Below are positions 48,432 to 57,386 of a stretch of DNA of 64,000 nt, piece by piece. The number at the start of each line of letters is the position of its first letter. Positions within the stretch are counted from its first letter, which is position 1. The notes under the pieces were generated by a model that did no database searches, had not been told where the DNA came from, and saw nothing but the letters and a program-made list of their open reading frames with translations. A program made the translations under genes and the position numbers. Origin of the DNA: Labedaea rhizosphaerae. Lineage in GTDB: Bacteria > Actinomycetota > Actinomycetes > Mycobacteriales > Pseudonocardiaceae. The stretch covers positions 62,001 to 126,000 of the forward strand of contig NZ_SNXZ01000001.1 in assembly GCF_004362825.1 (NCBI RefSeq). Direction: 5' to 3'.

Positions 48432-49646
48432 TCACCCGTTCGGGGCTACTCCCATGCGCCACGCCAGGCCGCGAAGTTCCCGGCCGCCCGCCTCACGTTG
48501 TGCCGCGGACAGCAGATGAGACACCGCTTCCCGCGCGAACACATTGGTCCGCAGCTGATGCGGTGCGAGTTGTTCCGCACGAACCAATGCGGCCAGGCCC
48601 TTCTCGCGGGTCTTGCGCTCAGCCAGCAGACCTCGCCCATAGTCGATCCAAAACGACGCTTGCCGACCACGTGAGATGGTGTCGACGTGAACGGTCGACG
48701 CGACTTCGGCGACTCGCGGACCCTGACCCAACTCAACGCCTATCGCCACGGAAAAGATACCGACGTTCGTCCGGCCGAATTGCATGATCCCGGACGGCCA
48801 AGGACTTACTTCGGCGTCCAGCCGGCCGGCGAACTCGCGGGCAGCGGCAAGGTGGGTCTGGGCGGTATCCGCATCGTTCTGCGCCGCCGCGGCAAGCGCC
48901 GCGGTGAGGTGCGCCATGCCACGCGTTTCTGCTCGACCAGCCTGCATCCGATCGGCAACAGCTACCGCCAGCTCGTACTGGCGAGCGCGGTTGGTCGCGG
49001 ACAGGAAATGCGCACGGCCCCAGTCGGCCACGGCCATCCACACGGGATCGTCGAGTTCGCCTGCGACCTGCCGCATCCGGTCGGCCGCCAGCGAAGGCAT
49101 ACCCGGAATCCGCAGGCGAGCGGCGATGCTGCCCGCGACGTGATACGCGGTGAGCAGCGGCGGCAGGGCTTCCCGGCGTGCATCCGGGTCGACCGCCGCG
49201 ACGAGCAGATCACGGATCAACGGGGCGAGCGTGTCGATCTGAGCGGTGTAGTCACCAGCCGCGGTGGTACCGGAGTTTCGCGCCGCGTGAAAGGAATTCA
49301 GTCGAGCCAGCACTTCCGGCAACGGCCGCCGGGGCGCGTCCGGTACCTCACCGACCCACCACCCGCCGAGCAAGTCGGCCAAGGTGGCCATCGCCGTGTG
49401 GGAGTCGGCAGCTCCCGCATCCGACATGCCGTGTGGTTGCCCGGTCAGCTCGACGGGCGAGACGCGCAGAGCACGGGCCAGCGCCTCCAGCACCGAACGC
49501 TTGGTCACCGGTCGCTGACCACGTTCGATCATCGACAAGTACGACGGCGACAACCCCGCGAGTCCGGCGGTCGCGGTCAGGTTCATCTGTCGCCAATGCC
49601 GCACCTCACGGACTCGGCGTCCGACATGGGCATCATCGATGTCCAC
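48432..49646 (-). CDS. XRE-family regulator with TPR-like C-terminus
   Basis: This 404-residue protein has an N-terminal Cro/C1-type helix-turn-helix (about 8-65: VGRRVREVRHWRQMNLTATA, LAGLSPSYLSMIERGQRPVT) and a long helical C-terminal part (110-400) of tetratricopeptide character. The layout resembles actinobacterial regulators that bind a peptide or protein signal through the C-terminus. It starts with GTG. It lies between two copies of the TCTCAGC operator with its hypothetical partner, suggesting a cassette that entered an older two-component/ABC locus. Confidence 0.88.
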   Translation of the reverse strand: MDIDDAHVGRRVREVRHWRQMNLTATAGLAGLSPSYLSMIERGQRPVTKRSVLEALARALRVSPVELTGQPHGMSDAGAADSHTAMATLADLLGGWWVGEVPDAPRRPLPEVLARLNSFHAARNSGTTAAGDYTAQIDTLAPLIRDLLVAAVDPDARREALPPLLTAYHVAGSIAARLRIPGMPSLAADRMRQVAGELDDPVWMAVADWGRAHFLSATNRARQYELAVAVADRMQAGRAETRGMAHLTAALAAAAQNDADTAQTHLAAAREFAGRLDAEVSPWPSGIMQFGRTNVGIFSVAIGVELGQGPRVAEVASTVHVDTISRGRQASFWIDYGRGLLAERKTREKGLAALVRAEQLAPHQLRTNVFAREAVSHLLSAAQREAGGRELRGLAWRMGVAPNG

Positions 49647-49715
49647 GGATCACCTCCCCGTCGGTTCCACGTTACCGGCAGACGAGCCCCGGCAAGCTCT
49701 ACGTCCAGGTGCCGG

Positions 49716-49764
49716 GCTCTCAGCGACCTCTCAGCTCCCGAAGCGATCTCAGCGCCATCTCAGG
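49716..49764. promoter_or_regulatory. TCTCAGC direct-repeat operator, copy 2 (LolA-like/ABC operon promoter)
   Basis: TCTCAGC occurs at 49718, 49729 and 49747, with TCTCAGG at 49758: periods 11, 18 and 11 bp, the same architecture as copy 1. It ends 62 bp before the start of the LolA-like protein gene. The shared motif suggests that the two-component regulator at 46.9 kb controls this operon. Confidence 0.65.
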
Positions 49765-49826
49765 TCGGGGGCGGCAGTGTCTGTGGTGCGGGAAGATTCG
49801 CAGTGGATGAAATGGGGAGATGAACG

Positions 49827-50897
49827 ATGAACACGAAACGGATGGCTCTGTCCGCCGCGGCGGCGGGCACCGCCGCCGGGGTGGTCGGTCTGGTGCTGGT
49901 GGCGTTGCCCGCCGGGGCCAGCGCGGCGCCGCCGAACCTGCCGGCGATCAGCCCCGAGGCGCTGGTCCAGTCGGTGCTCTCGGCCAAGGTGCCCGCCATG
50001 TCGGGCTCGGTGAGCTTCGACGCCGACCTCGGCCTGCCGATCCCCGGCCTGCCCAGCGGTGACAAGCCGATCCGGGTGTTCACCGACGGCACCGGCAAGG
50101 CGAAGCTGCTGCTGCCGACCGGCCCGGCGGAGAAGTCGATCGTCGAGGACGGCAAGGACGTCTGGATCTGGAACTCCCAGGACCAGACCGTGACCAAGAT
50201 CGACGGCGGCGCGGACAAGAAGTTCCACGGCGGGATGTCCGAGGGCATGCTGGCCGACCCGCAGAACGCGGCCGCGACGCTGGTCTCGGAGATGCGCAAG
50301 GACAGCAACGTCACCGTGGACGGCACCGGCTGGGTCGCCGACCGCTCGGTGTACGAGCTGGTGCTGACGCCGAAGCCGACCGAGCGCACGCTGCTGCGTG
50401 AGGTGCGGGTCGCGGTGGACAGCCAGTTGCGGGTGCCGCTGCAGCTCGAGGTCTTCGCCAACGGCCAGTCCGACCCGGCGGTGAAGGTCGGCTTCACCGA
50501 GTTCGCCCCGGGCGCGCAGGACCCGAAGCTGTTCACCTTCACCCCGCCGCCCGGCGCGAAGGTGACCGAGCGCTCCGGCAACGACCTGCCCAAGCCCGAG
50601 GAGGCCAAGGGCCTGATCGACCAGCTGCAGCTCAAGGTGGTCGGCCACGGCTGGGACACCGTCCTGGTCGGCAAGGTGCCCGCGGGCGTGCTCGGCGCGA
50701 CCCCGCAAAACGGCGGGGACAAGCACGGGTTCGACCCGATGCAGCTGATCAAGAGCATGGGCACCAAGGTGCAGGGTCCGTTCGGCAGCGGCGTCGCGAT
50801 CAAGGCGTCGGTCGGCACGATCCTCATCGCCGCCGACGGCCGCGTGGCCATCGGCGCGGTGCCGCAGCAGGTGCTCGTCGAAGCACTGGGCAAGTGA
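49827..50897 (+). CDS. LolA-like (DUF2092-type) exported protein
   Basis: This 356-residue exported protein has a signal peptide (MNTKRMALSAAAAG..., cleavage near ASA-AP at 33). The body resembles LolA/LprG-like or DUF2092 proteins with a beta-rich lipid-binding half-barrel (DGKDVWIWNSQDQTVTKI; PLQLEVFANGQSDPAVKVGF; FTFTPPPGAKV). There is no lipobox. Its stop overlaps the ATPase start by four bases, so it is probably a dedicated extracytoplasmic partner of the ABC exporter, perhaps handling lipids (inference). GGGGAGATG precedes the ATG. Confidence 0.83.
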   Translation: MNTKRMALSAAAAGTAAGVVGLVLVALPAGASAAPPNLPAISPEALVQSVLSAKVPAMSGSVSFDADLGLPIPGLPSGDKPIRVFTDGTGKAKLLLPTGPAEKSIVEDGKDVWIWNSQDQTVTKIDGGADKKFHGGMSEGMLADPQNAAATLVSEMRKDSNVTVDGTGWVADRSVYELVLTPKPTERTLLREVRVAVDSQLRVPLQLEVFANGQSDPAVKVGFTEFAPGAQDPKLFTFTPPPGAKVTERSGNDLPKPEEAKGLIDQLQLKVVGHGWDTVLVGKVPAGVLGATPQNGGDKHGFDPMQLIKSMGTKVQGPFGSGVAIKASVGTILIAADGRVAIGAVPQQVLVEALGK

Positions 50898-51901
50898 GCA
50901 CTGAATTGGCCGCAGGGGCGGGCGTGGCGCAGGCCGCGCCCGCCCCGGTCGCGCTCGCGGCGCGGACCAGGGGGCTGCGCAAGCTGTACCGCGGCACGGT
51001 CGCCGTCGACCACGTGGACCTCGACGTCCCGCAGGGCAGCGTGCTCGGCATGCTCGGCCCGAACGGGTCGGGCAAGACCACGACGATCCGGATGCTGCTC
51101 GGCCTGACCGTGCCCACCGCGGGCACCGTCGAGCTGCTCGGCGTGCCGATGCCCGAGCAGGCCGAGGTGGCCTTGCCCGAGGTCGGCGCGCTCGTGGAAG
51201 GCCCCGGCTTCCACTCGTTCCTGTCCGGCCGGGACAACCTGCTGCGCCTGGCCGCCGCCGAGCCCATGCTGGCCGGCAAGGCGATCCCGGGGGCGGTCGA
51301 GGACGCGCTCGCCCGGGTCCGGCTCACCGACGCGGCCGACCGGCGTTTCCGCGGTTACTCGCTCGGCATGAAGCAGCGCCTCGGCCTGGCCGCCGCGCTG
51401 CTGGTGCCGCGCCGGCTGGTCGTGCTCGACGAGCCGACCAACGGGCTCGACCCGGCGGGCACCCGCGAGGTGCGCGAGGTGATCGGCCAGCTGCACGCGG
51501 CCGGCACCACGGTGCTGGTGTCCTCGCACCTGCTGGCCGAGGTCGAGGCGACGTGCACGCACGTCGCGGTGCTGCACCGCGGCACGGTGGTGGCCCAGGG
51601 GGAACTGGCCACCCTGCTGGAGGCCGGCAGCCCGGCCCTGGTCGTGTCCACACCGGACGGTGACAAGGCGGTGGAGGCGTTGCGGGACAAGCGGATCCCG
51701 GCGCGTTCCCTGCCCGACGGGTTGCAGGTGGACCTGACGACCACCACCGCACCCGAGGTGGTGGCGATCCTGGTGGGGGCCGGGGTCGCCGTGCACGAAG
51801 TGCGCAAGCAGCGCACCGGGCTCGAGGAGCTGTTCGCCCGGCTCACCGAATCCGGTGACGCCCAACCCGATGTCGACGGCCAAGAGGAGGGGTGGCTGTG
51901 A
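50894..51901 (+). CDS. ABC exporter ATP-binding protein
   Basis: This 335-residue ATPase has Walker A GPNGSGKTTT, Q-loop, signature YSLGMKQRLGLAAALL, Walker B RLVVLDEPTNGLDPAG and the His switch VSSHLLAEVEATC. The signature is the degenerate LGMKQR form of DrrA/CcmA-type exporters. The C-terminal 80 residues form the regulatory extension of that group. It begins with GTG, overlapping the LolA-like gene, and partners with the permease that follows. Confidence 0.93.
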   Translation: MSTELAAGAGVAQAAPAPVALAARTRGLRKLYRGTVAVDHVDLDVPQGSVLGMLGPNGSGKTTTIRMLLGLTVPTAGTVELLGVPMPEQAEVALPEVGALVEGPGFHSFLSGRDNLLRLAAAEPMLAGKAIPGAVEDALARVRLTDAADRRFRGYSLGMKQRLGLAAALLVPRRLVVLDEPTNGLDPAGTREVREVIGQLHAAGTTVLVSSHLLAEVEATCTHVAVLHRGTVVAQGELATLLEAGSPALVVSTPDGDKAVEALRDKRIPARSLPDGLQVDLTTTTAPEVVAILVGAGVAVHEVRKQRTGLEELFARLTESGDAQPDVDGQEEGWL

Positions 51902-52773
51902 CCACCGAAGTCGTTGGCATGACGGCACTGCCGGTCGGTGCGAGCCGACCGCGGCGGGCGCCGCTCGGCCGGTTGCTGCGCTCGGAGTTGCGCTGGGTGT
52001 TCCGCCGGCCGCGCACGCTGGTCGGCATCGGTCTGCTCGGGCTGGCCCCGATCGTCATCGGGGTCGCGACGCTCTTCGTCACCTCGGGCGTGACCGGCGA
52101 CCCCGAGCAGGGTCCGCCGATCACCGCGCTCGGCGGCAGCGCGCTGACGCTGCCGGTGATCAGCCTGTCGATGCTTCTGCTGTTCCTGTTGCCGCTCGTG
52201 GCGTCCATCGCCGCGGCCGACGCGATCGCGGGGGAATCGGCGTCCGGCACGTTGCGCGGGCTGCTCGTCGCGCCGGTCGGCCGGTTGCGGCTGCTCGCGG
52301 TCAAGATGGTCGGGGTCATGGCGGTGATCACCGCGGCGGTCCTGGTGATCACCGTGGTCGCGGTCGTGACCGGGCTGATCCTGCACGGCACCAGCGGCCT
52401 GGTCACGTTGTCGGGCACCACGCTGTCGCTGGGTGAGTCGCTCGGCCGGGTCACCGTCACGGTCGGCTGGGTGCTGCTGCAACTCTGGGCGGTGGCCGCG
52501 ATCGCGCTCGCCGTGTCGGCGTGCACCGAGCACCCGCTGGTGGTGCTGAGCACGGTGATCGGCGGCCTGATCGTGATCGGCATCCTGGGCAGCCTGCCGG
52601 TGCTGGACTGGCTGCAACCGTTCCTGCTCAGCGACAACTGGACGGCGGGCGCGGACGTCCTGCGCGATCCGGTCTACACCGGCGACATGGGCACGAGCGC
52701 GTTGCGTGCGCTCTGCTACCTGGTGATCGGCTACTCGCTGGCCGTCGCCCGGATGGCCACCAAGGATTCCTGA
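51898..52773 (+). CDS. ABC-2-type transporter permease
   Basis: This 291-residue membrane protein has six predicted segments, with an N-terminal cytoplasmic helix (LGRLLRSELRWVFRRPRTLV) before TM1. It includes the conserved ADAIAGESASGTLRGLLVAPV of ABC-2 permeases of the bacitracin/lantibiotic immunity type (NosY/BcrB-like). GTG at 51898 is preferred over GTG at 51892 because GAGGAGGGG is then seven bases away. It overlaps the ATPase stop (GTGA). Its 3' end overlaps the convergent DUF2306 gene by 43 bp. Confidence 0.88.
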   Translation: MTTEVVGMTALPVGASRPRRAPLGRLLRSELRWVFRRPRTLVGIGLLGLAPIVIGVATLFVTSGVTGDPEQGPPITALGGSALTLPVISLSMLLLFLLPLVASIAAADAIAGESASGTLRGLLVAPVGRLRLLAVKMVGVMAVITAAVLVITVVAVVTGLILHGTSGLVTLSGTTLSLGESLGRVTVTVGWVLLQLWAVAAIALAVSACTEHPLVVLSTVIGGLIVIGILGSLPVLDWLQPFLLSDNWTAGADVLRDPVYTGDMGTSALRALCYLVIGYSLAVARMATKDS

Positions 52774-53456
52774 CCCCGGTGGTGGCGCCTGCGGGGCTTG
52801 CGCTGCAGGCGCCACTCGGTCAGCACCAGCACGCTGGTGAACGACACCCACGCCGACAACGCCGCGATCGACTGCCGCAACGCGAGTTCGCTGCCGCCGA
52901 ACGTGGTGTCCAGTTGCGGGGTCAGCACGATCACCCAGAGCACGCCCCACAGCCGGTTGGCGATGATCGAGAACGTCAGGGCCACGCTGCGGATCATCCA
53001 CTTGCGGTGCTCGCCGTAGCGGTGCGCCCGCGCGGCACGCAACCCGTTGACGGTGAAGGTCAGCCACAGCACCGCGCCCAGCACGTCCCCGGCCGCGGTC
53101 GCCGGCCCGAACGGGCTCACCGCACCGATCGACAAGGCCAGCAACCCGCCGGGTAGCACGCCCGCGAAGACGTAGAGCCGCCCGGACACACGGTGCACCT
53201 TCGGGTGGTTGCGCCGAAGCCACGGCCAGACCTGCATGACCGCGGTCAGCATGGCGATCGACCCGAAGGTCACGTGCCCGACGAGCAACGGGTAGTGCCA
53301 CGGGTGATCCGGCGACTTGACCAGTGAGATGGCTCGGTCGAAGGACAGGTAGCGCGGCAGCGAGAACGCCACGAACGCCACCGCGATCACGGCGAGCGGC
53401 CCCACCCAGGGCCGGCGCCACCACGTCTGTGCACTTGCTTTCCCCAGCGTCGTCAT
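52731..53456 (-). CDS. DUF2306 membrane protein
   Basis: This 241-residue protein has about seven hydrophobic segments and the DUF2306 signature: HPWHYPLLVGHVTFGSIAML, RRNHPKVHRVSGRLYVFAGV, and HRKWMIRSVALTFSIIANRL. The conserved histidines (HYP, HRVSGR, HRKWMIRS) suggest haem or metal binding like related cytochrome-b561-type proteins, but this is unproven. It is a single gene, convergent with the ABC permease. Confidence 0.85.
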   Translation of the reverse strand: MTTLGKASAQTWWRRPWVGPLAVIAVAFVAFSLPRYLSFDRAISLVKSPDHPWHYPLLVGHVTFGSIAMLTAVMQVWPWLRRNHPKVHRVSGRLYVFAGVLPGGLLALSIGAVSPFGPATAAGDVLGAVLWLTFTVNGLRAARAHRYGEHRKWMIRSVALTFSIIANRLWGVLWVIVLTPQLDTTFGGSELALRQSIAALSAWVSFTSVLVLTEWRLQRKPRRRHHRGQESLVAIRATASE

Positions 53457-53505
53457 GGGGTTGACGCTATGAGTGGATCTTCGTCGCGCCCATGGGCGCA
53501 GATCG

Positions 53506-54534
53506 TCAGTGTGCGGTGGGGTTTCCCCTACTGTGCAGGACCGCGATGCCGTCCGCGTCCAGGCCGAGCCGGACCTCGTCGCCCGGCTCCGGCGCGCCGA
53601 GCGTCGGCGCGACCGCGGCCACGACCCGGTCGCCGACCTCGATGGTAAGCCGCACGTGGTCGCGCCGGTGCACGCGTGCGGTGACCCTGCCGCGCACCGA
53701 ACCGGCGCCGACCCGGACCGCGCTGGGGTGCAGGCCGAGCCTGGCCGGGCCGTCCGGCACCGCGAGCTCGACCGGGCCCAGGTCGGTCTTCACCACCCCG
53801 TCACTCGCCACGGCGTCGAGGATCGTGGTGACGCCGAGGAATTCGGCGGTCTGGTCGTCGGCCGGCCACCGGTACACCTCGTCCGGCGTGCCGACCTGCG
53901 TGATCCGCCCGGCCCGCAGGACCGCCACCCGGTCGGCCACGGTGAACGCCTCGTCCTGGTCGTGGGTGACCAGCAACGCGGTCGTGCCCGCCGTACGCAA
54001 CACCTCGGCGAGATCCACCGCGAGCTGGTCGCGCAGCGCTCTGTCCAAAGCGGACAGTGGCTCGTCGAGCAGCAGCAGCTTCGGCTTCGGCGCGAGCGCG
54101 CGGGCCAGCGCGACCCGCTGCTGCTCGCCGCCGGACAGCTCGGTCACCTTGCGCCGCTGGTAACCCGCGAGCCCGACCATCCTCAGCAACTCGGCCACGC
54201 GGTCCGCGCGGCGCGCCGCGGGCACCCGCGCCATCCGCAGCCCGAACGCCACGTTGCCCGCCACATCGCGGTGCGGGAACAGCTGCCCGTCCTGGAACAC
54301 CAGCCCGAAACCCCTGCGGTGCACCGCAATCCCGGCCAGATCCACACCATCCCACTCGACGACGCCGCCGGACAGCGGTTCGAGCCCGGCGACCGCACGC
54401 AGCAACGTCGACTTGCCGGAGCCGGACGGGCCAAGCAGCGCCAGCACCTCACCGTCGGCCACCTCGAGGTCGGCGTCGGCCACCGCGGTGAAGTCGCGGT
54501 ACCGCACGGTCACGCCGGAAAGTCGCAGCACCAT
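53506..54534 (-). CDS. thiQ: Thiamine ABC transporter ATP-binding protein
   Basis: This 342-residue ATPase has Walker A GPSGSGKST, signature LSGGEQQRVALARALA, Walker B KLLLLDEPLSALD and His switch VTHDQDEAF. A TOBE-like C-terminal domain follows (about 240-342). The family covers iron, spermidine and thiamine importers; the TPP riboswitch ahead of the operon decides for thiamine. It is the last gene, 13 bp after thiP. Confidence 0.88.
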   Translation of the reverse strand: MVLRLSGVTVRYRDFTAVADADLEVADGEVLALLGPSGSGKSTLLRAVAGLEPLSGGVVEWDGVDLAGIAVHRRGFGLVFQDGQLFPHRDVAGNVAFGLRMARVPAARRADRVAELLRMVGLAGYQRRKVTELSGGEQQRVALARALAPKPKLLLLDEPLSALDRALRDQLAVDLAEVLRTAGTTALLVTHDQDEAFTVADRVAVLRAGRITQVGTPDEVYRWPADDQTAEFLGVTTILDAVASDGVVKTDLGPVELAVPDGPARLGLHPSAVRVGAGSVRGRVTARVHRRDHVRLTIEVGDRVVAAVAPTLGAPEPGDEVRLGLDADGIAVLHSRGNPTAH

Positions 54535-54547
54535 CAGAACTCCCCTG

Positions 54548-56164
54548 TCAGAATTCCCCGAGCGCGCCGGAACCGATCCACTCCACCAGCAGCACCACCG
54601 CGATCGTCACCAGCATCAACACCGTGCAGGCCGCGTAGGCCATCTGGTTGTTCAGCTCGCCGGGCCGCGACAGCAGCCGCGCGATCGCCACCGGCAGCGT
54701 CGGGATGTCCGGCCGGGCAAGGAAACTGGTCGCGCCGAACTCACCGAGCGCGACCACGTAACCGAACGCGGCCGCGGCCAGCACCGACCGCCCGGCCAGC
54801 GGCAGGTCGACCTCGCGCCACACCCGCAGCCGGCCCGCGCCCATGGTCGCCGCGGCTTGGCGCAACCGGACGTCCACCGACCGCAGCACCGGCAGGACCA
54901 TCCGGATCACCAGCGGCGTCACGACGAGCGCCTGCGCGAGCGGCACCAGCAGCGGCGACGTGCGCAGGTCGCCGGGCAGCGCGCCGAGCGTGATCAGGTA
55001 GCCGAACCCGACGGTCACCGCGGACACGCCGAGCGGCAGCATCATCGCGGCGTCCACGAGTTCGACCACCGTGCCCCGGGTTCGCCCGCGCCGCAACGAC
55101 ACCAGCACCACCGACGCGACGATCCCCAGGCCCAGCGCGAGCAGTGTCGCGTCGGTCGCCGCGCGCAGCGAGTTCTCCGCCGCCGTCCACCCCGACACCA
55201 CGAGGGTCCCGGACGTGCCGGTGCCGGCCAGCGCGCGATACCCGGCGAACCCGGAGGTCAGCGAACGGGCCACGAGGGAGCCGATCGGGACCAGGAGCAG
55301 GACCAGCACCGCGCAGGCCAGCCCGACCACGGCCCACTCGCCGCCACGCGGCCGGCGTGCGGTCTCCTTGGCCGACCGCAGGCGCAGCGCGGTTTCCCGG
55401 CGTCGCCGCGCCAGCGCCCCGGCGCTCAACGCGGCGATCACGGCCAGCAGTTGCAACAGCGACAACGCCGACGCGGTCGGCAGGTCCAGCATCTCCACCG
55501 TGCGCAGGTAGATCTCGGTCTCCAGCGTCCGGTAGTGGGCCCCGCCGAGGATCAGCACCACGCCGAAGCTGGTGGCGCAGAACAGGAACACGATCGCGGC
55601 CGCCGACCCGATGGCCGGCGCGAGCTGCGGCAACACCACCGACGTGAACGCCCGCGCCGGGGACGCGCCGAGCGCCTTCGCCGCGTCCTCGGCCCGCCGG
55701 TCGGTGTGCGCCCACAACCCGGCGACCGTGCGCGCCACGACCGCCACGTTGAAGAACGCGTTGGCCAGCACGATCGTCCACGCGCCGCCGCCGGGCAGCA
55801 GGACCTTGAACGCCAGGCCCACCACCACGGTCGGCAGCACGAACGGCACCAGCACGACGACCCGCACCAGCCATCGGCCGGGCAGCCGCACGCGCGCGAG
55901 CAGGAACGCCACCGGCAGCCCGGCGAGCACCGCGACCACCGTCGACCCGGCGGCCTGCGCGAGCGTGAACCCGACCAGTTTCCACGTGTCCGGATCGGCG
56001 AGCGTGGGCAGCACCGAGCCCGACCGCAGACCGAGCGAGACGATCGCGACCACCGGCCACGCGAAGAACACGGCCAGGAAACCCAGCGGTACCAGGGCCA
56101 GCGCGGCGAGGCCGGCCCCGGCGCGGGTCAGCCCTGGACCAGCGAACGCCACTGCCGGATCCAC
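54548..56164 (-). CDS. thiP: Thiamine ABC transporter permease (fused two-domain)
   Basis: This 538-residue membrane protein comprises two consecutive permease domains, each with an EAA-type loop (AEDAAKALGASPARAFTSVV and RLRQAAATMGAGRLRVWREV), like ThiP and FbpB. About 12 membrane segments can be counted. The start is uncertain (GTG at 56164 or 56152) because it overlaps the 3' end of thiB by 25-37 bases. This overlap implies translational coupling. Confidence 0.87.
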   Translation of the reverse strand: MDPAVAFAGPGLTRAGAGLAALALVPLGFLAVFFAWPVVAIVSLGLRSGSVLPTLADPDTWKLVGFTLAQAAGSTVVAVLAGLPVAFLLARVRLPGRWLVRVVVLVPFVLPTVVVGLAFKVLLPGGGAWTIVLANAFFNVAVVARTVAGLWAHTDRRAEDAAKALGASPARAFTSVVLPQLAPAIGSAAAIVFLFCATSFGVVLILGGAHYRTLETEIYLRTVEMLDLPTASALSLLQLLAVIAALSAGALARRRRETALRLRSAKETARRPRGGEWAVVGLACAVLVLLLVPIGSLVARSLTSGFAGYRALAGTGTSGTLVVSGWTAAENSLRAATDATLLALGLGIVASVVLVSLRRGRTRGTVVELVDAAMMLPLGVSAVTVGFGYLITLGALPGDLRTSPLLVPLAQALVVTPLVIRMVLPVLRSVDVRLRQAAATMGAGRLRVWREVDLPLAGRSVLAAAAFGYVVALGEFGATSFLARPDIPTLPVAIARLLSRPGELNNQMAYAACTVLMLVTIAVVLLVEWIGSGALGEF

Positions 56165-57162
56165 CCGTCGCGGCCCTGCTGGATCCGGTCACCGGGCATG
56201 GTGATCGGGTTGGCCGGCAGCGGGGCCGCCTGCTGCCACTCCTTCGGCAGGGCAACGCCCTGCAGCGACGGGTACACGTACATCTGACCCGGCACATCGG
56301 CCTGGAACCGCGGCGACAGCAGGAAGTCGAGCACCTTCTTGGCGTCCTCGGGGTTCTTCGCACCCTGCAGCACGCCCGCGTACTCGACCTGGCGGAAGCA
56401 GGTGTCGAGCATCGCGGCGGTGCGCGGCTTGCCGTCCTTGCCGAGCTCCGCCGACGGCGAGGACGCGTACGAGACCACGATCGCCTTCGGGCCCTTGCCG
56501 GACGAGCCGGAGAAGTCCTGGCTGTAGGCCTCTTCCCAGCCGCTGACCACCTTCATGCCGCCGGCCTTGAGCTTCGACCAGTAGGGCTGCCAGCCGTTCT
56601 CGCCGAAGTGCGCGATCGTGGCCAGCAGGAACGCCAGGCCCGGCGAGGACGTCTGCGGGTCCTCGACGACGAGCTGGCTCGCGTACTTCGGGTCGGTGAG
56701 GTCCTCGAAGGTCTTCGGCCCGTTCTCGAACCTCCGCACGTCGTAGTTCAGGCAGACGTCGCCGAGGTCGATCGCGGTCAGCCGGTGGCTGGCGTCGACG
56801 TCGTAGCGCTGCGGGCCCTTGCTCGCCTGCGGGCTGGTGTAGGGCGCGAACACGCCCTCGTTGAGCGCGCGCGTGGCGAAGGTGTTGTCGATGCCGAAGG
56901 CGAGGTCGCCGATCGGATTCGCCTTGGTGAGCACCAGCTGGTTGGTCAGCGCACCGGCGTCGCCGGCCGCGTGCACCTCGATGGTGATGCCCGTGTCCTT
57001 CTTGAACTGCTCGAACAGGGTCTTGGTGTAGGCGAACGAGTCGTGGGTGACCAGGACGACCTTGTGGTCGGACGGTGCCGCGCTGCCGCCGCTTTCCAGC
57101 GAGCAGCTGGCGAGCATGGGAATTGCCGCCAGTGCGATGGCGGTGGTGAGCATTCTGCGCAT
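56128..57162 (-). CDS. thiB: Thiamine-binding lipoprotein of the ABC transporter
   Basis: This 344-residue extracytoplasmic binding protein has lipoprotein signal LASC at 17-20. The body matches ThiB: HDSFAYTKTLFEQFKKDTGI, GIDNTFATRALNEGVFAPY, LDLGDVCLNYD-like TAIDLGDVCLNYDV, and VVEDPQTSSPGLAFLLATI. ATG at 57162 is preceded by GAGGAGG. It is the first gene of the operon, right after the TPP riboswitch. It delivers thiamine or its phosphates to ThiP/ThiQ. Confidence 0.92.
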   Translation of the reverse strand: MRRMLTTAIALAAIPMLASCSLESGGSAAPSDHKVVLVTHDSFAYTKTLFEQFKKDTGITIEVHAAGDAGALTNQLVLTKANPIGDLAFGIDNTFATRALNEGVFAPYTSPQASKGPQRYDVDASHRLTAIDLGDVCLNYDVRRFENGPKTFEDLTDPKYASQLVVEDPQTSSPGLAFLLATIAHFGENGWQPYWSKLKAGGMKVVSGWEEAYSQDFSGSSGKGPKAIVVSYASSPSAELGKDGKPRTAAMLDTCFRQVEYAGVLQGAKNPEDAKKVLDFLLSPRFQADVPGQMYVYPSLQGVALPKEWQQAAPLPANPITMPGDRIQQGRDGWIRQWRSLVQG

Positions 57163-57192
57163 GGGTTCCTCCTCGCGGACGCACCAAAGGAA

Positions 57193-57290
57193 CCGGCCCT
57201 CCCTGCGCCGGCATGACCCGGATCAGGTGTGGACGGTCGAGGGCTAGCGAGCCCTCCTCTCAGCCCGGCGCACTACCGGACTCCCGTGGC
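57193..57290 (-). ncRNA. TPP riboswitch (THI element)
   Basis: Read on the minus strand, the conserved blocks are GCTGAGAGG near the 5' side, then CACCTGATCCGGGTCATG and CCGGCGCAGGGAGG, the classic thiamine-pyrophosphate aptamer. They lie 30-120 bases upstream of thiB. TPP binding would shut off import genes, by sequestering the ribosome site (GAGGAGG near 57170) or by early termination. The exact boundaries are approximate. Confidence 0.93.
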
Positions 57291-57386
57291 AGCACAGACT
57301 CTACCTTTCGCGGTGCGGCCGGATCCGCGAGCTGACCGCTCGCACCTCGCGCTGCACGGGCTTGCCCCGGGGTCCACCATGGGGGC

